This document shows positions 50,529-62,418 of a stretch of 64,000 nucleotides of DNA, piece after piece. Below the pieces are notes generated by a model. The model searched no databases. It had not been told where the DNA came from and saw nothing but the letters and a program-made list of their open reading frames with translations. How positions within the stretch are numbered: the stretch's first letter is position 1; each line of letters opens with the position of its first letter. Location: NCBI RefSeq assembly GCF_014905175.1, contig NC_057788.1:20430154-20494153 (forward strand), given 5' to 3'. This DNA comes from Aphidius gifuensis. Taxonomy: Eukaryota; Arthropoda; Insecta; Hymenoptera; Braconidae. A program made the translations under genes and the position numbers.

Positions 50529-53500
50529 ATGACAGAATTGAAAAGTCGAAGATTATTATTGATGCGTAAGTATGTATAAAAACAAGGAAAGTTTTCAATT
50601 TCCAAACCAGCGTTGATAAAAAAAAGATTTAGCAAAACTGTATAGCTTCTTTTTTTAAAAAAAGATTAGTCTCAATTGGTATTGCAAATGCTCTTTGGAA
50701 TGATGGTCCATGTAAATCTGATGATTGCTGGAAACAACGAGGTAAAAATAATTTTTAATTTTTTTCCAACGCTTTATAAATAATATATAAAATCTGCAAC
50801 ATACTGGAACTTGTAAAAAATATATTTCGATTGATAAAAATATAGCACGAGAGATTGAAGAAAGTTTAGATGTCACCATTGATCCATGTGATAATTTCTA
50901 TGCATTTTCATGTGGTGGATGGATGAAAAAAAATCCAGCACCTCGTTATTATAAATCTTGGACACCTGCAAATGTCTACGAGCATAAAATGATGAATATA
51001 TTTGCTAGTGAGTATAAATAATGAATATTAATTAAATTATTTCTGGTAGATAAACAAATGTTAAATATTAATTAATTAATTTTAGAAATTTTAAACTCAC
51101 CGGATGAATCAAGTGACAGTCTATCGTTAAAATCAATGAAGCATATTTATAAAAATTGCATGGATACAAGTAGGAATTAATAATTAAACAAATTTTTTTT
51201 TAATTTAAAAAAAGTACTAATTATAAATTTTAAAAATATTATCAAATATGTTTTTGTTTTTTGAAGAACAACGAGATGAAACTGGCTTTGATATTATTGA
51301 AAGTCTTGAGATTATCGGTGGATGGCCAATTTTGGGTGATAAATATCAAACACCTCTTGAAGTTATACCAAGCGTTATTTTGCCTGTGATAACAAAAGTC
51401 TTTGGTGTTGACACGTTTTTTACAATCAACAATTACAAACGAAACAACTACGTTGGGACTTCCGTAAGGCATTATTTTTCATTCATTTTGATAATACTCA
51501 GAAAAATTGATTTATTATAATTAAATATAACAAGTGATTTTCATAAGAATTTTTTTTTTTTTATTTATTTAACACATATTTATTTAACACAAAGAGATTA
51601 ATAAGCTGACTTTGAATTTCAAGGTTTTTTGTTTTACGCTTATTTGACATAAATATGAAAATTGTTTTTTTGAAATATTGATTTATTTGTGGTAAATAAA
51701 ATTTTATTTCAAATGATAAAAATAAATTCCAAAAATCTATTTACTCAAATTTGATTTTTTTCGTATTATAATTTAAAAAAAAAAATTTATATGACAATTT
51801 ATTAAACTAAACATGAATATGCAATTTATTTTTTATGGAGAAGATCTGGTAAAGAATTTTCTCTGCTTTTCTCCGATAGTTTTCTTATCAAGAAAAGTCG
51901 GAGAAATATTGGAGAAAAATTTTGCCAGGAAGGATTAGTTTCATTTATTATTACAATAAATTTTATTAATTAATTTTTAAAAATAACAACATAAATTAAC
52001 AAGTCAAATGTCCATAGGTAATATTTTAAAAAGTAAATTATTTATAAATAATCTAAATTATATTACAATATTAATTTGAAAATTATAAAAAGTTGCTGAT
52101 ACTTTTTTTTTGCATTTATATTGTCATCTATTATATATTGTGTAGGTGCGTGGTTATCATTTATCAATTCGGTTTTCATTAATGGTATTATATCTTCCAT
52201 TAACACATTTGATTGAAATTCAATTTGATAATAACTTCAATTATTGAATTTACATCGCATGTGTTAATGAAAAATAATAGTCTTCATATATTTTTGATCC
52301 AGATGTATAAAGTTTCTGGAATATTAACTTTCGATGGAGAAAAAAGGTAAAAAGTCAACTCATTTCCATGAATGGCATATGATAATAAAGAATATGAAAA
52401 AGATTTTCATGTTATTTATCTTATGGACCTGTTGGCTTGAACAAGAATTAATTGAATTCATTTGTTTTTTACGAAAAATGTTAATTTGACAAAAATAAAA
52501 TTTATTCAACACAACTTAATCAATTAGCTGACTTTGAATTGCAAGGTTTTTTTTTTTTTGCTTATTCGACACAAATATGAGAATTATTTTTTTAAAATAT
52601 TGATTTATTTGTGGTAAATAAAATTTTATTACAAATGATAAAAATTAATTTTAAATATCTATTTATATTTAAATTTGATTTTTTTTCGTATTATAATTTT
52701 TGAAAAATCTTTTTACGACAATTCATATGTTCAAAAAATTCTGTCTTTTTTTTTTTAAGTTTCATTGGTGTAGAGGTTATAACAATCACTTGGATAAAAT
52801 TTTGATAAAATTTGAAAGAAATTCAACAGAGGTAAAACAATATATCAATAATATTGTCAAAGTTGTCAAAGAAATTTCAATAAACAGAAATATACCATTT
52901 AACACCATAAAAGTGCTACAAGATGCAAATGATATTATTAATTTTCAATTGGAATTAATTGAGGTCAGATAATTTACTAATTTTTTTTAAATCATTAGTT
53001 ATTATTTGGTTAAATTTGACTATCAATATTATTATCAAATTGAAAGGTTAAAAAAAAATCATCACTTGGAAAACCAGAATTATTTCAAGGTTCTGATGAC
53101 TTCAAGAATTGGTTCGACCTCCATTTATCTGGAATCAATAATTCTCATGTATATTCACTACTATTTTTTCTATTAAATCATTATAATCTCTTTTTTTTTT
53201 TTTACATTTTAATAATTGTCGGTTTATTATTTTTGACAGGCGCTCCGTTTTTGTTACTTGAATCCTTTTCCTCCGTTTTCATCAAAGGAAAATGTAGATA
53301 CTGAATTCGCCGTAGAAAACATTGAAATATTGGAAAACTTGATTGTATTATTTGACAATACTAAACCAGATACACTACGTACGTATTACATCATCAAAAA
53401 AATAGGAAATATTACTTTATAAAAAATATTAAATACTGAAAAGATTAATTTTCTATTTAAATGATGATAATTAATTTTATAATATATCATTTTCCATTTT

Positions 53501-55372
53501 AGAAAATTTTATAATATGGGATTTGGTTTATAAATATCTAAAATTTATGCCAACAAGAATGTATGATATTGAATATGAGCTCAACAACATTGGCAAAGAA
53601 ACTCTAGGATTATTTCTTAATCGGTTTGAAAATCATTTGTTTATAAATTCATTTAAGCATTTGTTTAATTTTTTTTTTTTTCATTTCACATTAGTGAGGA
53701 ACGTTGCATCAGAAGTCTGCCATTTTTATCAGCACTAGTTCTAAAATTTCTTTCAGTATATTATCCTGAAAATTATAAAAATTCTGTAAGTCAAATTATC
53801 CATTTTTATTTACCAATAATTATAAAACTGTAATGAATAATATTTTTTTTTTTGTCAACATAGAGCAAGGATATAATCACTAAAGTAATCGAAAGTAGCC
53901 AAGAATATGTAAACAAAACATCATGGATGTTTTCTGAATGGAAAAATTCAGTATCACTAAGAATTCCAGATTTATTTCAATATAATTATTATTTATTTTT
54001 CAACAATAATTCCATCGATGAAATTTATGGATATGTATGAATATTTTTTGAACAATAACTTTATTTTGTCATCATCAGATAATTATGTAACTAATTAGTT
54101 GGAATTTTTTCGTATTTATAATTTTCATTTTATATCGATTTTAGCCAAAAATTTTTACTAATAATTACATGGAAGATTCTTTACGGATTTCTCGATTGGA
54201 ACGCCACAGACTACTGTTAGTTATAAATTTTTTTTTTTTTCTTTTCTTTTCTATCAATTGATTGTATACCCTTATCTTTTTTACAGACAACAATATGATA
54301 GACCTCTTCTTGACGCAAAAAATCTATATTTTTTTGATGGATCGATCGGTAAGTGTTTTTTTATTTTTTTTTGTTAAAATGATTTTTATATTATAACTTA
54401 TGAAATTGCTTATAATAAAAATGATTTCTATTTTAGTTATATCAATTTTGAGTCATCTACTGTCAAAATTTCAGCCGAACGTTCCACAGTAAGTTTAATT
54501 TCATGGCAAGTTGAAAAGTGTAATTTACTAATGAAAATATTTCTCCGTAATTAAACTTTTTTAATTTGAAATATTTTTCTTAATTTTAATTCGAATACAT
54601 GACTTTTAATAGTTAATAAATTTATACAGAGCATCAAATTATGGACCAGCCGCAACTGTAGTTGGTCTATCAATTAGACCTATTTTCGGTTTGATCGATA
54701 CAGTTTTTTATATTTCGGAAAGTGATAATGTCGACTTTATGACAAACGATATGAAAAATGAATTTTTACGACGATATTATACTTTTAAAATGCAATTCCA
54801 TAATAATTCTACAACTTATGGATTGTCAAATGATACAATATTAAATGTAAATTTCCTTATATTCTAAAACGAAAATATTATAATAATAGATTAAAATTAT
54901 ATTTCATTATTCCTAATAGGCAATCATTTTAAGGATAATTGAGATATCATATTTAGAAGACAACTTTGGAATTCCTGCAGCTTTTGCAGCTTATGAAAAA
55001 AATAAAACACCAGAAGATGAGGAAATTTCATTGCCAAATTATCCAATGTATAAAGATAAAAAACTTTTTTTTATATCTTATGCAAGTGTAAGTGTATAAT
55101 TTAATTCATATTGAACAATTAATAACATATCATTTTGATGATTATTATATGATTGAAAAAATATGATTCATTTGCAGAGTTTGTGTACTTCTGAAAATCC
55201 AAAGTCATCAATTGACGGAGAAGAAAGTTTTAGAATTGGCCGAAAGGTTAATATTGCTCTTGGCAACATGAAGGAATTTAGTGATGCTTTTTCTTGTCCA
55301 AAAAATTGTCCAATGAATCCAACCAAGAAAGTTCATGTTTTCGGACCTGATGATCAGATGAACTCCGACTAA
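50529..55372 (+). CDS. Secreted M13 (neprilysin-like) pseudopeptidase, copy 1
   Basis: Exons are 50529-50565, 50670-50741, 50846-51007, 51086-51169, 51267-51463, 52760-52963, 53047-53148, 53240-53378, 53503-53623, 53695-53785, 53864-54034, 54145-54215, 54287-54348, 54437-54488, 54630-54846, 54920-55087 and 55178-55372. All phases match, giving 714 aa. A signal peptide (hydrophobic LLLMLSIGIANA) replaces the usual membrane anchor. N-terminal family marks are IDPCDNFYAFSCGGWMKKNP and IIGGWPILG. C-terminal marks are NFGIPAAFAAYEKN, LFFISYAS and EFSDAFSCP-x4-PMNP. The zinc site HEITH reads LSIRP in VVGLSIRPIF, the third-ligand Glu of the GENIAD block is replaced, and the substrate-pocket NAYY block and active-site His near the C-terminus are not recognisable. 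The frame is intact, so it is probably expressed as a non-catalytic secreted protein. Neprilysin-like proteins are known from parasitoid venoms and virus-like particles; a similar role here is inference. Confidence 0.88.
51590..52740 (+). repeat. R2 repeat, rotated and partly duplicated, in intron 5 of M13-like gene 1
   Basis: 51598-52442 matches about 47695-48622 of the R2 copy in the neighbouring gene. 52443-52740 then restarts at the R2 beginning (AATTCATTTG...) and repeats AGCTGACTTTGAATTGCAAG. The GCTGACTTTGAA word thus occurs twice, about 0.9 kb apart. The equivalent intron of gene 2 keeps only the last, short part. Confidence 0.7.
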
Positions 55373-55525
55373 AAAAAAATCTAAAAGACCACAACAGAAA
55401 TACTTATTTATATAAAGCTATAACTATATAGTTATTTATGAAACAATTATTTTTGTAATGTTAGTTTTATCAGTGTCATTTAATAATAAATTTTATTTCA
55501 TACATATTAATAATTCGATACATTT

Positions 55526-55752
55526 TTATAAGACTATATTTGTTTTTTTTTTAACATCATCATTATTGTTGTTAGCAATGATACGAAGTTCAAGTAAAAC
55601 CTCGCCCTCGTTTGATGGATCAAAATGTAAAAATAATTTACTTACAGGTTCTAAAGCAACATATGGATCACGGTAAATTATTTTTTGATTGGGTGACTCA
55701 TTTGCTTGATAAAACACTGGACGTTTTGTATCACGATAAATTATTTTCTATT
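55526..55752 (-). pseudogene. Second exon only of the small secreted-protein gene
   Basis: On the minus strand this matches exon 2 of the gene at 61101-62020: IIYRDTKRPVFYQANESPNQ and then KIIYRDPYVALEP, ending with a slightly longer tail. The frame is open, but no acceptor, first exon or signal peptide follows on its 5' side. That side is replaced by an unrelated 250-bp stretch and a truncated R1. It is a fragment left by the module duplication and is probably not expressed as a secreted protein. Confidence 0.75.
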
Positions 55753-56004
55753 AGATCGCCGAAAATACCATGGCAACATGGTGAAATATAGTTATAGAAA
55801 AAAAGACGATCTAAATCTGTACATCGGAAAAATGGCCTCAAAAAATGGCCTTATTTTTTTTTGGCTTTTTAATAATGGTCTTTGAAAAAAGCCATTTTTC
55901 GTAAGAAATCTTTGATCCAGAATTAATTATATATAATTTAAATAAATAATTTCTTAAGCAAAAAACATAAGACCTTTTTTGAGAAGCTAAAAGACATGTT
56001 GCAT
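55753..56004. other. Unmatched 250-bp stretch at the duplication junction
   Basis: This segment has no counterpart between exon 2 and R1 in the intact module (61308-61335). It contains AAAATGGCC and TGGCTTTT/AAAGCCA words that are partly self-complementary (about 55830-55905), so it may be a small fold-back insertion that also removed the first 170 bp of the adjacent R1. Confidence 0.4.
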
Positions 56005-56255
56005 GAATCAAAAATTAATTAATTTAAAAATAAATTAATTTATCATCGTATTGTAATGGCTCAATGTTATTATTATTTCAAATTGAATTTTTTTAACATT
56101 TATACCTTTAAAGTATTCTATGAAATGCGTACTTTTTTTTATTTGATTTTTTTTTGGTTTTACATGATTATATATTAAGATAATTATTACATTGAAACAT
56201 TTTGGATTAACAATATGTAATATTCATCCATTTTTTACTTGCTAGTGGAGATATA
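56005..56255 (+). repeat. R1 repeat, 5'-truncated, at the module junction
   Basis: It starts within R1 at AAAATTAATTAATTTAAAAA and continues to the normal end, ACTTGCTAGTGGAGATAT. It lies between the orphan exon and the promoter of M13-like gene 2, exactly at the expected recombination junction. Confidence 0.8.
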
Positions 56256-56334
56256 GTTTTGTACGGGATATTGTAACGAAGGTATCCATCAGCATTTATT
56301 GTTAAGTTTCATAATTAAATTACATGTTTTAAAT

Positions 56335-56666
56335 AAATTTCAATATTACTCCAGTATTTTTAAACATAATCTCGTAATATTAATTTCAACATATGTTTCG
56401 ACCTATTTATTTAAAAAAATGTCTCAACTAATACTTACTTAGCAAAAATTATTTTTTCGCTGACTTTACAACGGACTGATTTTGATTGCAATTTGAGAAA
56501 TTTTTGATTGTCTGCAATTTTTAATTTGTTTAGTCATCAAAATAAAAAAAATAAATTTCATACAGTTAATTTTTAAACATTTTAGTTTGATATTTTTTAA
56601 CTTCCAGGCATCATTAAATTAATATTCACTTACTGTTTAAAATCTGTTTGAAAGTGAAAATTTAAA
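56335..56666 (+). promoter_or_regulatory. Duplicated upstream region of M13-like gene 2
   Basis: It is closely similar to 50206-50528 upstream of gene 1 over its whole length, with small indels, ending in GTTTGAAAGTGAAAATTTAA before the ATG. Conservation supports a shared promoter and a common start codon. Confidence 0.55.
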
Positions 56667-59600
56667 ATGACCGAATTAAAGAGTCAAAAATTATTGTTGA
56701 TGTAAGTATATATATAGATAAGAACAAGGAAACTTTTTGATTTCAAAAAATAGCATTGATATAATAAAAAGATTTAGTAGAACTACTTATATATTTTTTT
56801 TTTAAAAAAAGACTAGCCTCAATTGGTATTGCAAATGCTGTTTGGGATGATAGTCTATGTAAATCTGATGACTGCTGGAAACAACGAGGTAAAAATAATT
56901 TTTAATTTTTTTTTAACACTTTATAAATAATATATAAAATCTGCAATATACTGGAACTTGTGAAAAATATATTTTGATTGACAAAAATATAGCTCGAGAG
57001 ATTGAAGAAAGTTTAGATGTCACCATTGATCCATGTGATAATTTCTATGCATTTTCATGTGGTGGATGGATGAAAAAAAATCCAGCACCTCGTTATTATA
57101 AATCTTGGACACCTGCAAATGTCTACGAGCATAAAATGATGGATATATTTGCTAGTGAGTATAAATAAATAATATTAAATAAATTATTTCTGGTAGATAA
57201 ACAAATGTTTAATATTAATTAAATAATTTTAGAGATTTTAAACTCACCCGATGAATCAATTGACAGTTTATCGCTGAAATCAATGAAGCATATTTATAAA
57301 AATTGCATGGATACAAGTAGGAATTAATAATTAAGCAACTTTTTTTTTAATTTAAAAAAAATACTAATTATAAATTCTAAAAATATTATCAAATATGTTT
57401 TTGTTTTTTGAAGAACAACGAGATGAAACTGGCTTTGATATTATTGAAAGTCTTGAGATAATCGGCGGATGGCCAATTTTGGGTGATAAATATCAAACAC
57501 CTCTTGAGGTTATACCAAGCGTTATTTTGCCTGTGATAACAAAAGTCTTTGGTGTTGACACGTTTTTTACTATCAACAATTACAAACGCAACAACTACGT
57601 TGGGACTTTCGTAAGACATTATTTTTTATTTATTTTGATAATACTTAGAAAAATTGATTTATTATAATTAAATAACAAGTGATTTTCATAAGAATTTTTT
57701 TTTTTTTATTTATTTAACACAAAGAGCTATTTAATAAGCTGACTTTGAATTGCAAGGTTTTTTGTTATTTGCTTATTCGACACAAATATGAGAATTATTT
57801 TTTTAAAATATTGATTTATTTGTGGTAAATAAAATTTTATTACAAATGATAAAAATAAATTTTAAATATCTATTTATATTTAAATTTTTATATTTAAATT
57901 TGATTTTTTTTCGTATTATAATTTTTGAAAAATCTTTTTACGACAATTCATATGTTCAAAAAATTCTGTCTTTTTTTTTTTTTAGGTTCATTGGAGTAGA
58001 GGTTATAACAATCACTTGGATGAAATTTTAATGAAATTCGAAAGAAATTCAACAGAGGTAAAACAATATATCAATAATATTGTCAAAGTTGTCAAAGAAA
58101 TTTCAATAAACAGAAATATACCATTTAACACCATAAAAGTGCTACAAGACGCAAATGATATTATTGATTTTCAATTGGAATTAATTGAGGTCAGATAATT
58201 TACTTATTTTTATTCAATCATTAATTATTATGTGGTCAAATTTAACTATTAATTATTATCAAATTTAAAGGTTGTGAAGAAAGCATCACCCGGACTTTCA
58301 GAAAGTTTTATAAATTCTGATAATTTTAAAGACTGGTTTGACGTCCATTTATCTGGAATCAATAATTCTCATGTAGATATATATATTCACTATTGTATTT
58401 TTTTTATAAAAATATTGCGGTTTCTTTTTTTTTTCACATAATAATAATTGATAGTTTCTTATTTTCGATAGGCACTTCGTTTTTGCTACTTAAATCCTTT
58501 TTCTCCGTTTTCATCAAAGGAAAACGAAGATACTGAATTCGTCGTAGGAAACATAAAACTATTAGAAAACTTGATTGTATTATTTGATAATACTAAACCA
58601 GATACACTACGTACGTATTACATCATAAAAAAAAATATAAAATATCACTTTATAAAAGATATTAAATACTGAAAAGATTAATTTCTTATTTAAATAATGA
58701 TAATTAATTTTATAATATATCATTTTTTATTTTAGAAAATTTTATAATATGGGATTTGGTTTATAAATATCTAAAATTTATGCCAACAAGAATGTATGAC
58801 ATTGAATATGAACTCAACAACATTGCCAAAGATACTCCTGGATTATTTCTTAATCGGTTTGAAATTCATTTGTTTATAAATTCATTTAAATATTTGCTTA
58901 ATTTTTTATTTTTTTTATTTTACATTAGTGAGGAACGTTGCATTAGGAGTCTGCCATTTTTATCAGCACTAGTTCCAAAATTTCTTTCAGTATATTATCC
59001 TGAAAATTATAAAAATTCTGTAAGTCAAATTATCCATATTTATTTACCAATTATAAAATTGTAATGATCAATATTTTCTTTCTTTTTTTTCCGACATAGA
59101 GCGAAGATATAATCACTAAAGTAATTAAGAGTAGCCAAGAATATATAAACAAAACATCATGGATGTTTTCTGAATTAAAAAATTCGGTATTACAAGAAGT
59201 TTCTGATTCAGTTCAATTTAATTATTATTCATTTCTCAACAATAGTTACATTGATGAGCTTTATGGACATGTATGAATATTTTTTAAACAATAACTTAAT
59301 TTTGTCATCATAAGATAATTAATTGAAATTTTTTTGTATTTATAATTTTTATTATTTATCGATTTTAGCCAAAAATTTTTTCTCGAAATTACGTGGAAGA
59401 TTCTTTACGAATTTATCGATTGAAACACCATAGGCAACAGTTAGTTATAAATTTGTTTTTTTTTTTTCTATCAATTGATTTGTTTATTTCTATTAAATTT
59501 TTATCCTTTTAACAGACAACGATTCGATAGACCTGATTTTGACGCAAAAAGTCTTAATTTTCTCGACGGACCGAGTGAGTTTTTTTCCTTTTTTTTAAGG

Positions 59601-60903
59601 ATAATTTTTATATAAAAAATTTATGAAATTATTTATAATGAAAATAATTTTTTATTTTAGTTATATCGGTTTTAAGTTATCTACTATCAAAATTTCAACC
59701 AAATGTTCCACAGTAAGTTTATTTTCATCTTAAGTTGAGAAGTGTAATTTACTAATGAAAATATTTCTCCGTATTTAATTTGTTTTAATTTGAAATTACG
59801 GAGAAGTTCCGAAAAATTTCACTGAAATTTTTATTTTAAATTTAAATAATACAAAATAATTTACAATTTATGTTTACAATATTATTAACGAATTATAATT
59901 AATTAACAAATTATTAAATTAAATTGGTCCAAATATTATTTTTCATTAAAAAATTAATTCCTTACAATTTTGTATCAAAGTTAAAATCAATTTTTTTTAC
60001 CACAATATTTTTCCTAATTTTCATTTGAGTACATGATTTTTAATTATTAATGAATTTCTAAATACGCTTTAGAATGAATTTGATGAACCATTTGCCAATA
60101 GTTTTTGAACATTCAGAAAAAAAACGCTCACTCTTTTTAATATTTATTAATTTTTGAATATTTTATAAATTTATATAGAGCATCAAATTATGGAACACTT
60201 GCAAGTGTAGTTGGTCAATCAGTTACAACCTTCATCAGTTTCATTGATTCAATTTTTGATAAAAGCAGTGATGATGATGATAATTGGCCACATGATATGA
60301 AAAATGAATTTTTACGACGATTTCATAATTTTGAAATGCAATTACATAATTATTATGATACAAAAAAAGTAAATTACTTTTTAATCCAAAATAAAAAAAC
60401 AAAACTTTTAGAATATTATAATTAAAATTATACATCATATTTTGTTTCAGTCAAACATTTCAAGGGAAAATATCGAATCATTTTTAGAAGACAACTTTGG
60501 AATTCCTGCAGCTTTTGCAGCTTATGAAAAAAATAAAACACCAGAAGATGAGGAAATTTCATTGCCAAATTATCCAATGTATAAAGATAAAAAACTTTTT
60601 TTTATATCTTATGCAAGTGTAAGTGTATAATTTAATTCATATTGAACAATTAATAACATATCATTTTGATGATTATTATATGATTGAAAAAATATGATTC
60701 AATTGCAGAGTTTGTGTACTTCTGAAAATCCAAAGTCATCAATTGACGGAGAAGAAAGTTTAAGAATTAGCCGGAAGGTTAATATTGCTCTTGGCAACAT
60801 GAAGGAATTTAGTGATGCTTTTTCTTGTCCAAAAGATTGTCCAATGAATCCAACCAAGAAAGTTCATGTTTTCGGGCCTGATGATCAGATGAACTCCGAC
60901 TAA
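56667..60903 (+). CDS. Secreted M13 (neprilysin-like) pseudopeptidase, copy 2
   Basis: Exons are 56667-56701, 56812-56888, 56993-57154, 57233-57316, 57414-57610, 57986-58189, 58271-58372, 58472-58610, 58736-58856, 58929-59019, 59100-59270, 59369-59439, 59516-59574, 59661-59712, 60179-60368, 60451-60618 and 60709-60903. All phases match, giving 705 aa. The signal peptide is LLLILASIGIANA. Exon order and N-terminal landmarks match copy 1. The zinc motif is again gone: VVGQSVTTF stands where VxGHExxH is expected, different from copy 1. Exon 15 is poorly conserved between the copies, whereas the last two exons and the intron between them are almost identical. Intron 14 carries about 330 extra bases and intron 5 lacks most of R2. 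The stop lies about 200 bp from the convergent small gene. Confidence 0.88.
57728..57965 (+). repeat. R2-related sequence in intron 5 of M13-like gene 2
   Basis: A single stretch from AAGCTGACTTTGAATTGCAA to TATGTTCAAAAAATTCTGTC matches 52530-52740 of gene 1. The longer R2 portion seen in gene 1 is absent. Confidence 0.65.
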
Positions 60904-61100
60904 AAAAAAATCTAAAAGACCTCAACAGAAATTCTAAAAAAAACTTTTTAAAATAATTTTTGTAATGTTAGTTTTATCAGTGTAATTTAATGATAAGTTT
61001 CTTTTTATACATATTAATAATTCGATACATTTTTATAAGGGTATATATCTGTTTTTTTTTTTTTCTTATCGATCATCATGTTATTGATTAATAAAAGATA

Positions 61101-62020
61101 TTAAACATTATTGTTGTTGGCAATGACACGAAGTTCAAGTACAACCTCGCCTTTGTTTGACGGATTAAAATGTAAAAATTTGCCTGCAGGTTCTGAAGTA
61201 ACATATGGATCACGATAAATTATTTTTTGATTCGGCGATTCATTTGCTTGATAATACACTGGACGTTTTGCACCACGATAAATTATTTGTTCAGGCACAT
61301 AATTTGTCTGAAAGTAAAAATATTGTGTAGTAACAACCTGTAGCTTGCTTTAATAGAAATAACATGAGATAATTAAAATTTATCATTGTAAAAATTATAA
61401 AAGTATAGTAACATGTAAACATGTAGTCATGATTCAATGACTATTTTAAATGTTTAAAAAAAATTATCATGACAAGAATATATATGAAAAAAAATACATA
61501 AATATTGCATTTAATAATTTATTTATTTTCTTAAATTTACTATTATCATACATGTTGGATAAATTGAAAATTAATAGATTTAAAAATAAATTAATTAATT
61601 ATCGTATTGTAATGACTCAATGTTATTATTATTTCAAATTTAATTTTTTTAATTTTTACCTTTAAAATATTCTATGAAATGTTTGCTTTTTTTTTATTTT
61701 ATTTTTTTGAATTTATTATTATATATTATTGCCAAGATAATTATTAAACATTTTCTGATAAATAATATGTAATTTATTTACTTTTTACTTGCTAGTGGAG
61801 ATATTTTTCATGTAAATAATCAATTTACCTTTTTAACTGGATAAATAATATCTTCTTCATTTGCTTCACCAGCTGAAAAAGTCATATCCAAATCTTTGGA
61901 AGCCTGTTCAGCTCTATCTTCATCAAAATATACTGGATAGCTTGTTCTTGGTGGATCAATATAAACAATTCTGGCCTGTGCCAATGTAACAGCAGACAGA
62001 AAAATTATAAGCCAGTTCAT
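61101..62020 (-). CDS. Small secreted protein, 132 aa, unknown family
   Basis: Two exons, 62020-61829 and 61307-61101, join in phase 0. The start is the ATG giving MNWLIIFLSAVTLAQA, a clear signal peptide. The mature part is about 116 aa, without cysteines, and holds a degenerate internal repeat: IVYIDPPRTSYPVYF, then QIIYRGAKRPVYYQ, then KIIYRDPYV, ending in LELRVIANNNN. I recognise no domain. The intron is filled by an R1 repeat. The gene converges on M13-like gene 2 with about 200 bp between stops, and its second exon is duplicated with the first M13 copy, so the two genes were amplified as one module. Co-expression in a secretory tissue such as a venom gland is a testable inference only. 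Confidence 0.8.
61336..61806 (+). repeat. R1 interspersed repeat, in the intron of the small secreted gene
   Basis: It runs from AACCTGTAGCTTGCTTTAAT to CTTGCTAGTGGAGATATTTT. It is a complete copy and the presumed partner of the R1 copy upstream of gene 1 in the exchange that made the tandem module. Confidence 0.85.
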
Positions 62021-62418
62021 TTTGCAGTCACGGTTATTTGCCAACTGAATTTTTAAGTTGCTATGTGGTGATCTGTGAGATATCTATGTCTGGTCGAATA
62101 ATTTTGCACATGTCTAATCTCCATACATAATCCTAAGTAAACGGATTTACAACAGATCAATTGGAATAACAATAAAATAATACACTCAATATTTAATTGA
62201 AACGTCATAAAATGAATAATATACATATAATTAACACAATAATTTCCATGATAATATCCTACCAAGTATAATTTCATAGTATGTAAAAATTTTTCCATAT
62301 TTTTTCTGTATTTGAAACAATATTATAGCCGGCAAAAAAACACACTTGAATGGGACAACCAATCTCATTCTTATCACTTATGTATTGTTTTATCAAAATA
62401 AATTTTAATCACTAAATC
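62021..62418. promoter_or_regulatory. Upstream region of the small secreted-protein gene
   Basis: About 400 bp with no supported gene lie between the minus-strand start codon (62020) and a fold-back repeat. It probably includes the promoter of the small gene. An 81-codon minus-strand frame (62053-62298) has no domain or signal and is not called. Confidence 0.35.

Noticed and set aside
51248..51520. Independent small genes inside the M13 loci (also 52700-52972, 57395-57667)
   Set aside because: They are exons of the two M13-like genes read into introns.
49815..62020. Bacterial or viral horizontal transfer for the M13 module
   Set aside because: Seventeen spliced exons, insect-like signal peptide and base composition equal to neighbours; nothing suggests transfer.
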